A stretch of DNA of 64,000 bases, from assembly GCA_017459665.1 (NCBI GenBank), contig JAFUCN010000008.1, forward strand, positions 46,701 to 110,700, read 5' to 3'. The stretch comes from Methanobrevibacter sp. (GTDB lineage Archaea; Methanobacteriota; Methanobacteria; Methanobacteriales; Methanobacteriaceae). Shown one piece after another: positions 1 through 8,939 of this stretch; position 1 is the stretch's first letter, and every line of letters starts with the position of its first letter. A program made the translations under genes and the position numbers. The notes beneath the pieces are model-generated. The model did not search any database and was not told the origin of the DNA. It saw only the letters and a list, made by a program, of their open reading frames with translations.

Positions 1-2
1 TA

Positions 3-1070
3 ATGTATACTGATGCATTGCAAGGAACCATTATGGTTGTTGCAATGGTATTCTTACTTGTATTTATCTATTGGTTGCTTGGTGGTGTCGACACTGCAAA
101 TACTGCACTTTCAGGAATGGTTAACTTATATCCTGCAGATGCAATTGCAACTGGAGGTACGGGTTGGACATCGTTCCCAGAGTTTGGAACACCATTCTGG
201 TGGACACTTGTATCATCTACTCTTATTGGTGTAGGTATTGGAGTATTGGCTCAACCGTCATTGATTGTAAGATTCATGACAGTTAAATCAGATAAAGAAT
301 TAAACAGATCTGTTTTAATTGGAGGTATCTTCATTGCAATCATGCCAACTACTGCATATATTGTTGGATCTCTTTCAAACGTATATTTCTACGATAAGTT
401 AGGTCAAATTGCAGTGGATGTGGTTGGAGGAAACATCGACAAGATTATTCCAACATTCATTACAATGGCACTTCCTGAATGGTTTGTATATATTTTCTTG
501 CTCTCTTTAATTGCAGCGGCAATGTCTACAATATCTTCACAATTGCACACACAAGGAACTGCATTCGGTGTAGATATCTACTCAACTTTAAGAGATAAAA
601 CTAAAAGAAGATTGGATGATGTTTCAATTTCAAGAGTTGGTATTTTAATAGCTATTCTATTAGCTTTAATTATGGCATTCTCACTTCCTGGAAGTGTAGT
701 TGCGCTTGGAACAAGCTTGTTCTTTGAAATCTGTGCAGCAGCATTCCTGCCTGTATTTTTAGGAGCACTTTACTGGAAAGGAATTACAAGACTCGGAGCA
801 ATTTCAGGTATTATTTCAGGAACTTTTGTAAGTCTATTCTGGTTAATATTTGTATTTAAAAAGACTGCTGTTGGTCTTGGAATATGTAAATTCATTTTAG
901 GTGTAGAAACAATTTTACCTGCTGCACCATGGCCATTTATTGATGTAATGTTAATAGCTGTGCCAATTTCAGCAATATTCACTATTGTTGTAAGTTTACT
1001 TACCAAACCTCCTGCTCAAGAGGTTATTGATAAAGCATTTGAAAATATTGATACAGGGAGTGATGCATAA
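3..1070 (+). CDS. Sodium:solute symporter (SSS family), 5' end outside window
   Basis: This is the C-terminal two thirds of a sodium:solute symporter, an inner-membrane carrier coupling Na+ entry to uptake of an organic solute. The visible 355 residues hold about eight hydrophobic segments. The first residues, YTDALQGTIM, resemble the mid-protein helix of SSS carriers rather than a true N-terminus, so the gene almost certainly begins upstream of the window and the ATG at 3 is internal. The loop reading AAAMSTISSQL is typical of the family. The stop overlaps the start of a 37-aa membrane peptide by one base (TAATG), which implies co-translation. The substrate cannot be read from sequence; pantothenate, proline or acetate-type carriers are all possible. 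Confidence 0.88.
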   Translation: MYTDALQGTIMVVAMVFLLVFIYWLLGGVDTANTALSGMVNLYPADAIATGGTGWTSFPEFGTPFWWTLVSSTLIGVGIGVLAQPSLIVRFMTVKSDKELNRSVLIGGIFIAIMPTTAYIVGSLSNVYFYDKLGQIAVDVVGGNIDKIIPTFITMALPEWFVYIFLLSLIAAAMSTISSQLHTQGTAFGVDIYSTLRDKTKRRLDDVSISRVGILIAILLALIMAFSLPGSVVALGTSLFFEICAAAFLPVFLGALYWKGITRLGAISGIISGTFVSLFWLIFVFKKTAVGLGICKFILGVETILPAAPWPFIDVMLIAVPISAIFTIVVSLLTKPPAQEVIDKAFENIDTGSDA

Positions 1071-1183
1071 TGGCAATTTTAGGTATTGAAGACCCATGGA
1101 TTTGGGGCTGTTATTTAGGAATTATATTATCCACACTTTTATGTATTGGCTATGGTATTGTAAACTGGAATAAGGGAGATTAA
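1070..1183 (+). CDS. Symporter small accessory membrane peptide (37 aa)
   Basis: This short gene starts in the TAATG overlap with the symporter stop. The product is 37 residues: a short N-terminus with two tryptophans (PWIWG), one hydrophobic helix (about residues 14-31) and a charged tail, NWNKGD. The one-base overlap and the single membrane span indicate that it is made with the symporter and sits beside it in the membrane. Small partner peptides encoded right after SSS carriers are known in archaea; the role in stability or transport is inferred. A T-rich run after 1185 probably ends the transcript. Confidence 0.75.
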   Translation: MAILGIEDPWIWGCYLGIILSTLLCIGYGIVNWNKGD

Positions 1184-1337
1184 CTCCTTTATTTTCATTT
1201 CTTTTTTTTTAAATTTCAAACAATACATTTACATATTTTTAGAAACATAATTATTTTTGGTTAGCTATGATTAGATTTTTAACATATCTTGTCATACAGG
1301 TTTAACATCATTTAACAGATAAAATGTGAGGCATTAA

Positions 1338-3131
1338 ATGAGTGGAAGAGACATAAATAATATTGCTGAGATTGTAAAAAAAGATTTTAAAGCAGCATTT
1401 TCAAATCCTATTGTTATTATTGTTTTAGTTGGGATTATAGTTTTACCTTCACTTTATGCACTAATTAATATAGATGCATGTTGGGATCCTTATGAGCAAA
1501 CAAATGATATTCAGTTTGCAATTGCCAATTTGGATGAAGGTGCGTCTTTCAATGATATGGACATAAATATTGGAAATGAACTGGTAAAAGAACTTAAAAA
1601 GAATGAAGACTTTGAATGGACTTTTGTATCTGAAGATGAATTGAGGGATGGTGTTTATAATGGGGATTATTATGCAGGCATTGTAATTCCCAAAAATCTA
1701 AGTGAGGATGTTATTTCAATAACTGGTGATGACCCAAAACAGGCCGAACTTGAGTATGTTGTCAACATAAAATCAAATCCTGTAGCATCTAAACTAACTG
1801 ATTCTGCAGCAAATGCAGTTTATACAACACTTAATGCAAAAATAGTCCAAATTATTAACCTTGCAGCTTACGGTAAACTTGGAGAATTGCAAAGCGGTCT
1901 TGCATCTGGTGCAAGCCAGTTATCCAGTGGTGGAAGCCAGCTTGCAGCAGGTTTACAACAAGTTTCATCAGGTGCAAATGATGTGTCAAATGGTGTCAGC
2001 CAGGTTAAGGACGGCGCCAGTCAGGTTCAAAGCGGTTCTAGTCAGATTCAAGATGGTGCCAATTCTGTTAAACAAGGTTCCTCTTCTGTAAAAAATGGTG
2101 CCAGTCAGGTCGAAAAAGGTTCTGAAGAGATTCAATCAGCTGTTGACCCATCAGTATTACCAGAACCTATCAAAACTTATGTGGAAAGCAACATCAAACT
2201 TGCAAATGCCAGTGGTGAAGTGGCTAAGGGTTCCAGCAGTCTGGCTGATGGTTCAGTTAAACTTGCTGACAGTTCATCAAAATTGGCAAGCGGTTCCAGT
2301 GATGTTGCAAGCGGTTCAGTTCAACTTGCAGAAGGTTCACTATCTCTTGCTGCAGGTTCTCAATTACTTTCAAACTCTGCAACTCAGGCTTTGTTTTCAG
2401 CGTCAAGTGCGTTAAGTTCATCTGCTAATTCTCTTAACGCCATAACAGGAATAAATGAAACATTGTTGGGGGACTATTTCCTGTCTCCAGTAAAACTGGA
2501 CAAACATGAGTTATTCCCAGTTCCAAATTATGGATCCAATGTCGCTCCATTCTATTTGGTATTGTCCATGTGGGTCGGGGCTTTAATTACCTGTACAATG
2601 CTAAAACCGGGAATTAGTGAAGGAACAAAATACTCTTCATTTGAAATGTATTTTGGAAAATTGATATTATTTATATTAATGAGCGTTCTTCAGGTTGCGG
2701 TTACCATTGGAGGAGCATTTATTTTAGGCATTTATATTGCAAATCCAATACTGTTCACCCTATCGGCAACATTAATATCGGTTGTATTTATGGTATTGAT
2801 GTATTCATTAGTTTCTGCATTTGGAAATGTTGGAAAAGCCATTTCAATTGTTCTGTTAGTGCTTCAGATATCCGGAACTGGGGGAATTTATCCTGTTGAA
2901 ATCATGAGGCAGTTCTTCCAGGTTATAAATCCATACCTGCCAATGACTTATGCAATTACATTAATAAGGGAAGCTCAGTTAGGTTTGGTTTGGTCAAATT
3001 ACCTTCCAGCTTTAATAATTCTTATTGCAATTGGAATCATAATTGTTATTTTGACTCTTATTGTTAAAGAAAAAGCGGATAAACGTGCACACTATTTCGA
3101 AGAACACTTGAAAGACAGTGGTCTATTTTAG
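1338..3131 (+). CDS. YhgE/Pip family membrane protein (ABC-2 type)
   Basis: This 597-residue protein has the YhgE/Pip layout: an N-terminal membrane helix (about residues 24-45), a long extracytoplasmic region, and a C-terminal ABC-2-type block of five or six helices (about 410-575). Residues about 185-370 are a long series of short Ser/Gly/Gln/Ala-rich repeats of the SGASQLxSG type, as in bacterial phage-infection proteins and ESX accessory proteins, probably forming an extended rod. Members act in envelope export or serve as phage receptors; the substrate here is unknown. The start is close behind GTGAGG. The gene is monocistronic and ends in a strong hairpin terminator that overlaps the stop codon. 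Confidence 0.85.
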   Translation: MSGRDINNIAEIVKKDFKAAFSNPIVIIVLVGIIVLPSLYALINIDACWDPYEQTNDIQFAIANLDEGASFNDMDINIGNELVKELKKNEDFEWTFVSEDELRDGVYNGDYYAGIVIPKNLSEDVISITGDDPKQAELEYVVNIKSNPVASKLTDSAANAVYTTLNAKIVQIINLAAYGKLGELQSGLASGASQLSSGGSQLAAGLQQVSSGANDVSNGVSQVKDGASQVQSGSSQIQDGANSVKQGSSSVKNGASQVEKGSEEIQSAVDPSVLPEPIKTYVESNIKLANASGEVAKGSSSLADGSVKLADSSSKLASGSSDVASGSVQLAEGSLSLAAGSQLLSNSATQALFSASSALSSSANSLNAITGINETLLGDYFLSPVKLDKHELFPVPNYGSNVAPFYLVLSMWVGALITCTMLKPGISEGTKYSSFEMYFGKLILFILMSVLQVAVTIGGAFILGIYIANPILFTLSATLISVVFMVLMYSLVSAFGNVGKAISIVLLVLQISGTGGIYPVEIMRQFFQVINPYLPMTYAITLIREAQLGLVWSNYLPALIILIAIGIIIVILTLIVKEKADKRAHYFEEHLKDSGLF

Positions 3132-3157
3132 AAGTTGTCACCAACTTCTATTTTTTT
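3130..3157 (+). terminator. Hairpin plus T-tract terminator over the YhgE stop codon
   Basis: An 8-bp perfect stem, AGAAGTTG (3130-3137) with CAACTTCT (3142-3149), has a TCAC loop and is followed by seven T residues. The left arm contains the last two bases of the TAG stop codon. Confidence 0.75.
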
Positions 3158-3202
3158 AATTTTTAACAAATTTTTTATAACTCTTTTTTTAAATCTATTT
3201 TC

Positions 3203-3922
3203 ATGAATAATTTATTTGATATGTTTACTAAATTTAAAAAAAATGATCCAGAATTTCATGAAATCTTTAAAAACTTTGCTTTTGGAGAGGTATTTGAATA
3301 TTCAACATTATCTGAAAAGGATGCTACATTGGCAATACTTGCTTCTTTAATTGCTACTCAATCACCTAAGGCATTCAAAAAAATATTATTTGAAGCTATT
3401 AACAATCATATAACTCCGATTGAAGTTAAAGAGTTGGTATATCAGTCAGTTCCTTATGTAGGTTTTGGAAAGGCACATAACTTTTTTGGAGTTGTAACAA
3501 AAGTTTTAGATAATGGGGGAATAGAATACCCATGGGATTCACAGTCCAACACAAATCCTGAAAACAGACATCAAAAAGGGCGTGAACTTCAAGAGAGATA
3601 TTTTGGGGCTGAAAATATTGAAATGATGAGAAATGCTACTCCCGAAGGCCAAAAACATTTCAATACCTTTTTGGAAGGGTTCTGTTTCGGTGATTTCTAC
3701 ACTCGTGATGGTTTAAATGACCAGCAAAGGGAATTGATTACATTTGTATTTCTTGCATCCTTGGGCGGATGTGAAAACCAACTGAGGGGTCATACGCAAG
3801 GAAATCTAGCTGTTGGAAATGATAAAGATAAATTGATTTCTACAATAACTGTAATTATGCCGTATATTGGTTTTCCAAGGACATTAAATGCATTGGCTAT
3901 TGTAAATGAAATTTGCGAATAG
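3203..3922 (+). CDS. Carboxymuconolactone decarboxylase (CMD/AhpD-like) family protein
   Basis: This 239-residue soluble protein has two CMD-type helical domains, about residues 30-95 and 150-238. In each, a conserved stretch (SLIATQSPKAFKKIL and GCENQLRGHTQ) leads to a PYVGF/PYIGFPRTLNAL motif. The CxxC redox pair of AhpD is absent, so this is not an obvious peroxidase; related archaeal proteins are usually only named as CMD family. No Shine-Dalgarno sequence precedes the ATG, but a TATA-like TTTTTTATAA lies about 27 bases upstream, so the mRNA is probably leaderless. It stands alone, just before the rubredoxin-type glutamate synthase homologue. Confidence 0.82.
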   Translation: MNNLFDMFTKFKKNDPEFHEIFKNFAFGEVFEYSTLSEKDATLAILASLIATQSPKAFKKILFEAINNHITPIEVKELVYQSVPYVGFGKAHNFFGVVTKVLDNGGIEYPWDSQSNTNPENRHQKGRELQERYFGAENIEMMRNATPEGQKHFNTFLEGFCFGDFYTRDGLNDQQRELITFVFLASLGGCENQLRGHTQGNLAVGNDKDKLISTITVIMPYIGFPRTLNALAIVNEICE

Positions 3923-3979
3923 TTGATGTGAAAATATATTAATAATTTAATATCAATATTGATTATTGAAGGTGATTGC

Positions 3980-5365
3980 ATGATATACAAATGTACTATT
4001 TGTGGCCATATACACAACGAAGAAGCAACAGGAATACTATTAACTGAATTAGATGTCTGTCCTATTTGTAAACAGGACATTTCAAAGTTCGTTGAGGTTG
4101 AAAATTCCAAATCAAGTGAAACTAGTGAAATTGAAAATTCTGATTTGGCATATGATAAGGATTATGCAAAAAGCGATAAGGATATTCGACAAATGGATGA
4201 AATCCATCAGATGGCAATTTCAGGTAAATCCATAGTTTCTGCAATGTATACCGAACTTCCAATGCCTAACTGGGATGATATTTTACTTTTAGGTTGTCAA
4301 TTGAATCCTCAACCTTTAGAATCTGATATTGATGTAAACACTCAAACTATCATTGGGAAAAATGCTCAAAAACCTTTGATTATCGAAAGCCCTATTTACA
4401 TTACCCACATGTCATTTGGCGCTCTTTCAAGAGAAACCAAAATTGCCCTTGCAAAAGGTAGTGCTGCTGTAAAAACTGCTCAATGCAGTGGTGAAGGTGG
4501 AATTCTTGTTGAAGAGATGGAAAACGCATATAAATATATTTTTGAATATGTTCCGAATAAATATTCTGTAACTGAGGATAATTTAAAGAATTCAGATGCA
4601 ATCGAAATTAAAATTGGCCAGTCAACAAAGCCAGGTCTTGGAGGTCAGCTTCAGGGCGAAAAAGTAACTTTTGAAATTGCAGAAGTTAGAGGTAAACCTT
4701 TGGGTCAAGATATTCACTCTCCTGCAACAATTCCAGGAATTACAACTAAAGAAGATTTAAAAGAGTTGGTTGATGAGTTAAGAGCACGTTCTGGTGGGCG
4801 TCCAATTGGTTTAAAATTCGCTGCAGGAAGAATTGAAGATGATTTGGATTATGTGTTATATGCAGAACCAGATTTTATTACTATTGATGGAAGAGGCGGA
4901 TCAACTGGTGCAAGCCCGAAGATGATTAGGGATTCAACATCAGTTCCAACAATCTATGCTCTTTCAAGGGCTCGCAAGTACCTGGATGAACATGAAAGTG
5001 ATATTGACTTAACCATAACGGGGGGTTTAAGAGTATCTTCTGACTTTGCAAAAGCTTTGGCTATGGGGGCTAATGCAGTTGCAATTGGAACTGGTGCAAT
5101 GATTGCTGCTGCTTGCCAACAGTATAAGATTTGCGATACTGGGGATTGTCCTATTGGTGTGGCAACTCAAGATGAGGATTTAAGAAAAAGGCTTAAAATT
5201 GAAACCGCAGCTAAAAGAGTTGAAAATTACTTGAAAGTATCAACTGACGAATTGAAGACTTTTGCAAGAATCACTGGTCATGACGATGTGCATGATTTAA
5301 ATATTAATGATTTGTGCACTTTTAACTCTGAAATATCTGATTATACTCACATTAAACATGTCTAA
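3980..5365 (+). CDS. Glutamate synthase-like FMN protein with N-terminal rubredoxin-like domain
   Basis: This 461-residue protein combines a rubredoxin-like iron knuckle pair (CTICG near residue 4 and CPICK near residue 29) with a glutamate synthase FMN/Fe-S barrel (about 90-440). The barrel shows the usual ITHMSFGALS, GEGG, KPGLGG and TIDGRGGSTGASP elements and the cluster segment CDTGDCPIG. Such stand-alone proteins are often called glutamate synthase, but no glutaminase or GXGXG subunit is adjacent, so the true substrate is uncertain. The ATG at 3980 is preferred over 3959 because GAAGGTGATT lies just upstream. It is a paralogue of the gltB-type gene at 40751, with a different electron-entry domain. 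Confidence 0.85.
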   Translation: MIYKCTICGHIHNEEATGILLTELDVCPICKQDISKFVEVENSKSSETSEIENSDLAYDKDYAKSDKDIRQMDEIHQMAISGKSIVSAMYTELPMPNWDDILLLGCQLNPQPLESDIDVNTQTIIGKNAQKPLIIESPIYITHMSFGALSRETKIALAKGSAAVKTAQCSGEGGILVEEMENAYKYIFEYVPNKYSVTEDNLKNSDAIEIKIGQSTKPGLGGQLQGEKVTFEIAEVRGKPLGQDIHSPATIPGITTKEDLKELVDELRARSGGRPIGLKFAAGRIEDDLDYVLYAEPDFITIDGRGGSTGASPKMIRDSTSVPTIYALSRARKYLDEHESDIDLTITGGLRVSSDFAKALAMGANAVAIGTGAMIAAACQQYKICDTGDCPIGVATQDEDLRKRLKIETAAKRVENYLKVSTDELKTFARITGHDDVHDLNINDLCTFNSEISDYTHIKHV

Positions 5366-5400
5366 GAATATTAATATTTTTTATATTAATATTCAATTTT
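5366..5400 (+). terminator. Long hairpin terminator after the glutamate synthase-like gene
   Basis: A perfect 12-bp inverted repeat, GAATATTAATAT (5366-5377) with ATATTAATATTC (5383-5394), has a five-T loop. It begins immediately after the TAA stop and runs into a T-rich stretch. Confidence 0.65.
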
Positions 5401-5736
5401 TTATACTTTAATCTAATTTACTTTTTATCATATTTTAAAAATTGAATCTTTAATTCAATATGAAGATAATTTCATGATTTTTGTTCAATCGTTATGAAAA
5501 TATTTATATATCATTTCTTATGATAATAATAATTACTAATCATGATAATTGAATAATAATTTGGGATTGGGAATTTATGGTATAGAACTATTGGGAAATA
5601 GGATAATTCTTATTCAGTTTTCAGTGTTTTATTATAATTTCTGTATATTTTTATATGCAGTAAAGGAATCAAAAATTTTCTAATTTTCGATTATTGATTT
5701 AATATCTGATGGTAATTATTCAAAAGGAGGATACCT
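5395..5736 (+). promoter_or_regulatory. modABC promoter and leader region
   Basis: This gene-free stretch serves modA. A TATA-like TATTTATATATC is at 5501-5512. Near the expected start of transcription lie two exact copies of ATGATAAT (5520-5527 and 5542-5549), 22 bases apart, about two helical turns, which suggests an operator for a metal-responsive regulator. A weak hairpin, CTGTATAT with ATATGCAG, spans 5641-5660. The region ends in a very strong ribosome binding site, AAAGGAGG, before the modA ATG. No known riboswitch is recognised. Confidence 0.45.
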
Positions 5737-6564
5737 ATGAAATCTAGTAGAAAAATATTACTCGTAGCTGTTATAGCTTTAATAGCAGTTGTTTGTGCAA
5801 GTTCTGCAGTTAGTGCTGGTTTCTTCGACTTCTTAGGTGGTGACAGTACTGACACCAGTTTAGATGGTAAAGAAGTTAACTTAGCTGCTGCAGCAAGTTT
5901 AAAAAATGTTTATGATGAAAAATTAATCCCTATGTTTGAAGAAAAATACCCTGGTGCAACTGTTACACCTACCTACGCTTCAAGTGGGGACTTACAAACT
6001 CAAATTGAAAACGGTTTAGAAACAGATGTATTCATGTCTGCTGCTAATAAACAAATGGATACTTTAGCTGATGAAGGTTTAATTGACAACGACACCAATC
6101 TCCAATTCTTAGAAAACAAAGTTGTTTTAATTGTACCTGCTGATTCTGATGCTAATATTTCTTCATTCGATGATTTAAAAGACATTGATGGTACCATTGC
6201 TATTGGTGATCCTGAATCCGTACCTGCTGGTCAATATGCTAAAGAAGTATTAACTAACTTAGGTATTTGGGATGCTGTTCAATCCAAATTATCTTTAGGT
6301 ACTGATGTAACTGCTGTATTAAACCAAGTAGCTCAAGGATCTGCTGAATGTGGTATTGTATACTCTACTGATGCTATTTCTACTGATGATGTAAAAGTTG
6401 TTTGCGAAGCTCCTGAAGACTCTTTAGACACTCCAGTTATTTATCCTGTAGCTATGACTAAAGATGCTAAAGATGCTGATGCAGCACAAGCATTCCTTGA
6501 CTTCTTACAAACTCAAGAAGCTAAAGATGTATTCGTTGAATATGGATTCACAATCCATGAATAA
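5737..6564 (+). CDS. modA: Molybdate ABC transporter substrate-binding protein
   Basis: This 275-residue secreted protein binds molybdate or tungstate outside the membrane for import. A signal peptide (about residues 1-28, ending VSAGF) precedes a periplasmic-binding-protein fold that opens with VNLAAAASLKNVYDE, the ModA hallmark containing the oxyanion-binding serine. Further family motifs are YASSGDLQTQIENG, VFMSA and ESVPAGQYAKEVL. No lipobox cysteine is seen, so anchoring may depend on the uncleaved signal. It is first in modABC, with an exceptionally strong AAAGGAGG ribosome site. A large hairpin separates it from modB, consistent with higher expression of the binding protein. Confidence 0.95.
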   Translation: MKSSRKILLVAVIALIAVVCASSAVSAGFFDFLGGDSTDTSLDGKEVNLAAAASLKNVYDEKLIPMFEEKYPGATVTPTYASSGDLQTQIENGLETDVFMSAANKQMDTLADEGLIDNDTNLQFLENKVVLIVPADSDANISSFDDLKDIDGTIAIGDPESVPAGQYAKEVLTNLGIWDAVQSKLSLGTDVTAVLNQVAQGSAECGIVYSTDAISTDDVKVVCEAPEDSLDTPVIYPVAMTKDAKDADAAQAFLDFLQTQEAKDVFVEYGFTIHE

Positions 6565-6575
6565 ATTTAAACTGT

Positions 6576-6618
6576 ATTATTCACATATTATTATATGTGA
6601 ATAATCAATATTTTTTAA
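6576..6618 (+). terminator. modA-modB intercistronic hairpin (attenuator or 3'-end stabiliser)
   Basis: A perfect 13-bp inverted repeat, ATTATTCACATAT (6576-6588) with ATATGTGAATAAT (6593-6605), has a four-base loop. A run of six T residues follows a few bases later, ahead of the modB ribosome site. It can terminate part of the transcripts or protect the modA mRNA 3' end. Confidence 0.7.
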
Positions 6619-6631
6619 AGGAGACATGGGC

Positions 6632-7312
6632 ATGAGGATGGATTGGTCCCCAATTTTCATTTCAATGAAAACTGCGAGTTTATCAATCTTTATAACTTTT
6701 TTTGTAGGTTTGATTGTTGCTTGGGGTATTGTTAAACTTAAAAATGATTCAATAAAAATAGTACTTGATGGTATTTTTACACTGCCGATTGTATTGCCAC
6801 CTACTGTTGTAGGGTTCTTTTTATTGTATATCTTTGGGGTTAGAGGGCCAATTGGAAGATTTTTTATAGACTTTTTCACTGTGAAAATCGCATTTTCATG
6901 GTATGCTACTGTTATTGCAGCAGTTGTAATGTCTTTTCCTTTAATGTATCGTTCTGCTAGGGGAGCTTTTGAACAGGTTGATTCTAATTTATTGGATGCT
7001 GGTCGTACATTAGGTATGTCCGAATGGAAGATTTTTTGGAAAGTCTTATTTGCAAATGCATTACCTGGAATTATTAGTGGCGGAATTCTAGCCTTTGCCC
7101 GTGGTTTAGGCGAATTTGGTGCTACAGCAATGCTTGCAGGAAATATTGCTGGACAAACAAGAACACTCCCAATGGCTGTTTATTCAGAAGTGGCAGCAGG
7201 TAATATGGGAGATGCTTTTAATTATGTAATAGTCATTGTTATCATATCGTTTATAGCTATTTTCATCATGGACTTTATTTCCATACGGAAGGAAAAGCAA
7301 TGGAAAAATTAG
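6632..7312 (+). CDS. modB: Molybdate ABC transporter permease
   Basis: This 226-residue integral membrane protein has five or six helices and the BPD-type permease EAA loop around FEQVDSNLLDAGRTLGMS, followed by KVLFANALPGIISGG, which docks the ATPase. It forms the channel of the molybdate/tungstate importer. The AAGGAG site at 6618-6623 is eight bases from the ATG at 6632 but only two from the ATG at 6626, so 6632 is the likelier start. The gene lies between modA and the ATPase gene and ends 15 bases before the latter. Confidence 0.93.
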   Translation: MRMDWSPIFISMKTASLSIFITFFVGLIVAWGIVKLKNDSIKIVLDGIFTLPIVLPPTVVGFFLLYIFGVRGPIGRFFIDFFTVKIAFSWYATVIAAVVMSFPLMYRSARGAFEQVDSNLLDAGRTLGMSEWKIFWKVLFANALPGIISGGILAFARGLGEFGATAMLAGNIAGQTRTLPMAVYSEVAAGNMGDAFNYVIVIVIISFIAIFIMDFISIRKEKQWKN

Positions 7313-7327
7313 TTTGGAGATTAGATT

Positions 7328-8365
7328 ATGAGTGATAAATTGTTGAAAGTGGATATCAGAAAGGAACTTAAAGAATTCGATTTGGATGTTAGTTTTGAAT
7401 TGAAACATGGGCGTTTAGGCATTCTTGGTCCTTCTGGTTGCGGTAAAAGTATGACTCTGAAATCTATTGCAGGCATAGTGGATCCAGATGAGGGTATTAT
7501 AAGTTTAAATACTGGTGATGAAACTCTTTATTTTGATTCTAAAAATAAAATTAATTTAAAACCTCAGGATAGAAATGTCGGTTACTTATTTCAAAATTAT
7601 GCCTTATTTCCTAACATGACTGTTGAAGAAAACATTGCTATTGGTTTATCCAAAGATGAAGGTGGAAATACAGTATCTGAAATGATTAAACGTTTTCAAT
7701 TAGAAGGGTTGGAAAAAAGATATCCAAGACAGTTATCTGGAGGTCAACAGCAAAGAGTCGCTTTGGCCCGTATAATGGCTTATAGTCCAGATGTTATTTT
7801 ATTGGATGAGCCGTTCAGTGCCATGGATACTTTTCTAAAAGAGCAGCTACGTATTGAATTATCTAATTCTCTAAATGATTTTGATGGATTTTCGATTATG
7901 GTTACTCACGACCGTGATGAAGCATTCCAGTTCTGTGATGAGCTTATTGTATTGGATCAAGGTAAGATTATTGCAAAAGGAGATACCTATGAGATATTTG
8001 AAAATCCAAAAAAGGTTCAGGTTGCAAGACTTACAGGTTGTAAAAACATTTCTAAAATTGAAATTATAGATGATTATCATCTCAAATCTTTAGATTGGGG
8101 TGTTACATTAGAGACATCTAAAGAAATCTCACCAAATATTACTCATATTGGAATAAGAGCTCATGATTTTGTCCCCGCTAGTGAAAATGATGTCAATGTA
8201 TTAGATACGACAAATTCAACACTATTGGAAATGCCTTTTGAATGGCAAGTAACTTTAACAAATGGCATATGGTGGAAATCTGATAAACAGATTGATGAGC
8301 ATGAATTTGTGATTCCGGAATATATTAAAATTAATCCTAAAGATGTAATATTATTGGAAGAGTAG
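7328..8365 (+). CDS. modC: Molybdate/tungstate ABC transporter ATP-binding protein
   Basis: This 345-residue ATPase powers the ModAB importer. It shows the Walker A GPSGCGKS (about residues 35-42), a Q-loop in GYLFQNYALFPNMTVEEN, the signature LSGGQQQRVALARI, the Walker B VILLDEP and the switch histidine in TVTHD-like MVTHDRDE. Residues after about 235 form a C-terminal TOBE-like oxyanion-sensing region that ends in an acidic tail. It is last in modABC, 15 bases after modB. It converges on tag with only one base between the two stop codons. Confidence 0.92.
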   Translation: MSDKLLKVDIRKELKEFDLDVSFELKHGRLGILGPSGCGKSMTLKSIAGIVDPDEGIISLNTGDETLYFDSKNKINLKPQDRNVGYLFQNYALFPNMTVEENIAIGLSKDEGGNTVSEMIKRFQLEGLEKRYPRQLSGGQQQRVALARIMAYSPDVILLDEPFSAMDTFLKEQLRIELSNSLNDFDGFSIMVTHDRDEAFQFCDELIVLDQGKIIAKGDTYEIFENPKKVQVARLTGCKNISKIEIIDDYHLKSLDWGVTLETSKEISPNITHIGIRAHDFVPASENDVNVLDTTNSTLLEMPFEWQVTLTNGIWWKSDKQIDEHEFVIPEYIKINPKDVILLEE

Positions 8366-8366
8366 T

Positions 8367-8900
8367 TCAATATTTAAAACAATCTTTCTGATGGTTATCA
8401 ATTATTCCAATTGACTCTAAATAGGAATATATAATTTTTGGACCAACAAATTTCATTCCACGCTTTTTTAAATCCTTTGAAATTTCTTTTGATAAATCTG
8501 ACTCGGTTAAATATTCTGCTTTAATGGTTTTTTCATCTGTAAAACTCCAAATATAACTGTCAAAACTTCCAAATTCCTTTTGGATTTCAATAAATTTTTT
8601 AGCATTAGTTATAGCTGCATTGATTTTGCCTTTGTGACGGATAATGCCTTCATTTTCTAAAAGCTCATTAACTTTATCTTCATTATAATTGGCTACTTTC
8701 AATACATCAAAATCATCAAAAGCCTTTTTAAAGTTTTCCCGTTTTTTCAAGATAGTAATCCATGAAAGGCCAGCCTGAAATGATTCTAAAACAAGCATTT
8801 CGAATAATTCTTTATCATCATGTGTTGGAACTCCCCACTCGTCATCATGATATCTAACATAAATTTCGTCTTGTGTCACCCAACTACATCTTTTCTTCAT
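8367..8900 (-). CDS. tag: DNA-3-methyladenine glycosylase I
   Basis: This 177-residue base-excision repair enzyme removes 3-methyladenine from DNA. The N-terminus has the family signature CSWVTQDEIYVRYHDDEWG with Cys5 and His18, and the C-terminus has NHQKDC; together these give the four zinc ligands of Tag. The helix-hairpin-helix region includes SFQAGLSWITILKKREN. The ATG at 8900 gives the canonical MKKRCSWV start; a longer frame to 8921 adds seven residues without support. It runs opposite to modC and is divergent from the acyltransferase gene at 8940. Confidence 0.93.
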   Translation of the reverse strand: MKKRCSWVTQDEIYVRYHDDEWGVPTHDDKELFEMLVLESFQAGLSWITILKKRENFKKAFDDFDVLKVANYNEDKVNELLENEGIIRHKGKINAAITNAKKFIEIQKEFGSFDSYIWSFTDEKTIKAEYLTESDLSKEISKDLKKRGMKFVGPKIIYSYLESIGIIDNHQKDCFKY

Positions 8901-8939
8901 GGAAATACTTATTATAATCATAATTTAAATATATTTTTA

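Noticed and set aside
1861..2415. Two Val/Gln-rich frames inside the YhgE/Pip gene
   Set aside because: They are out-of-frame shadows of the Ser/Gly repeat region.
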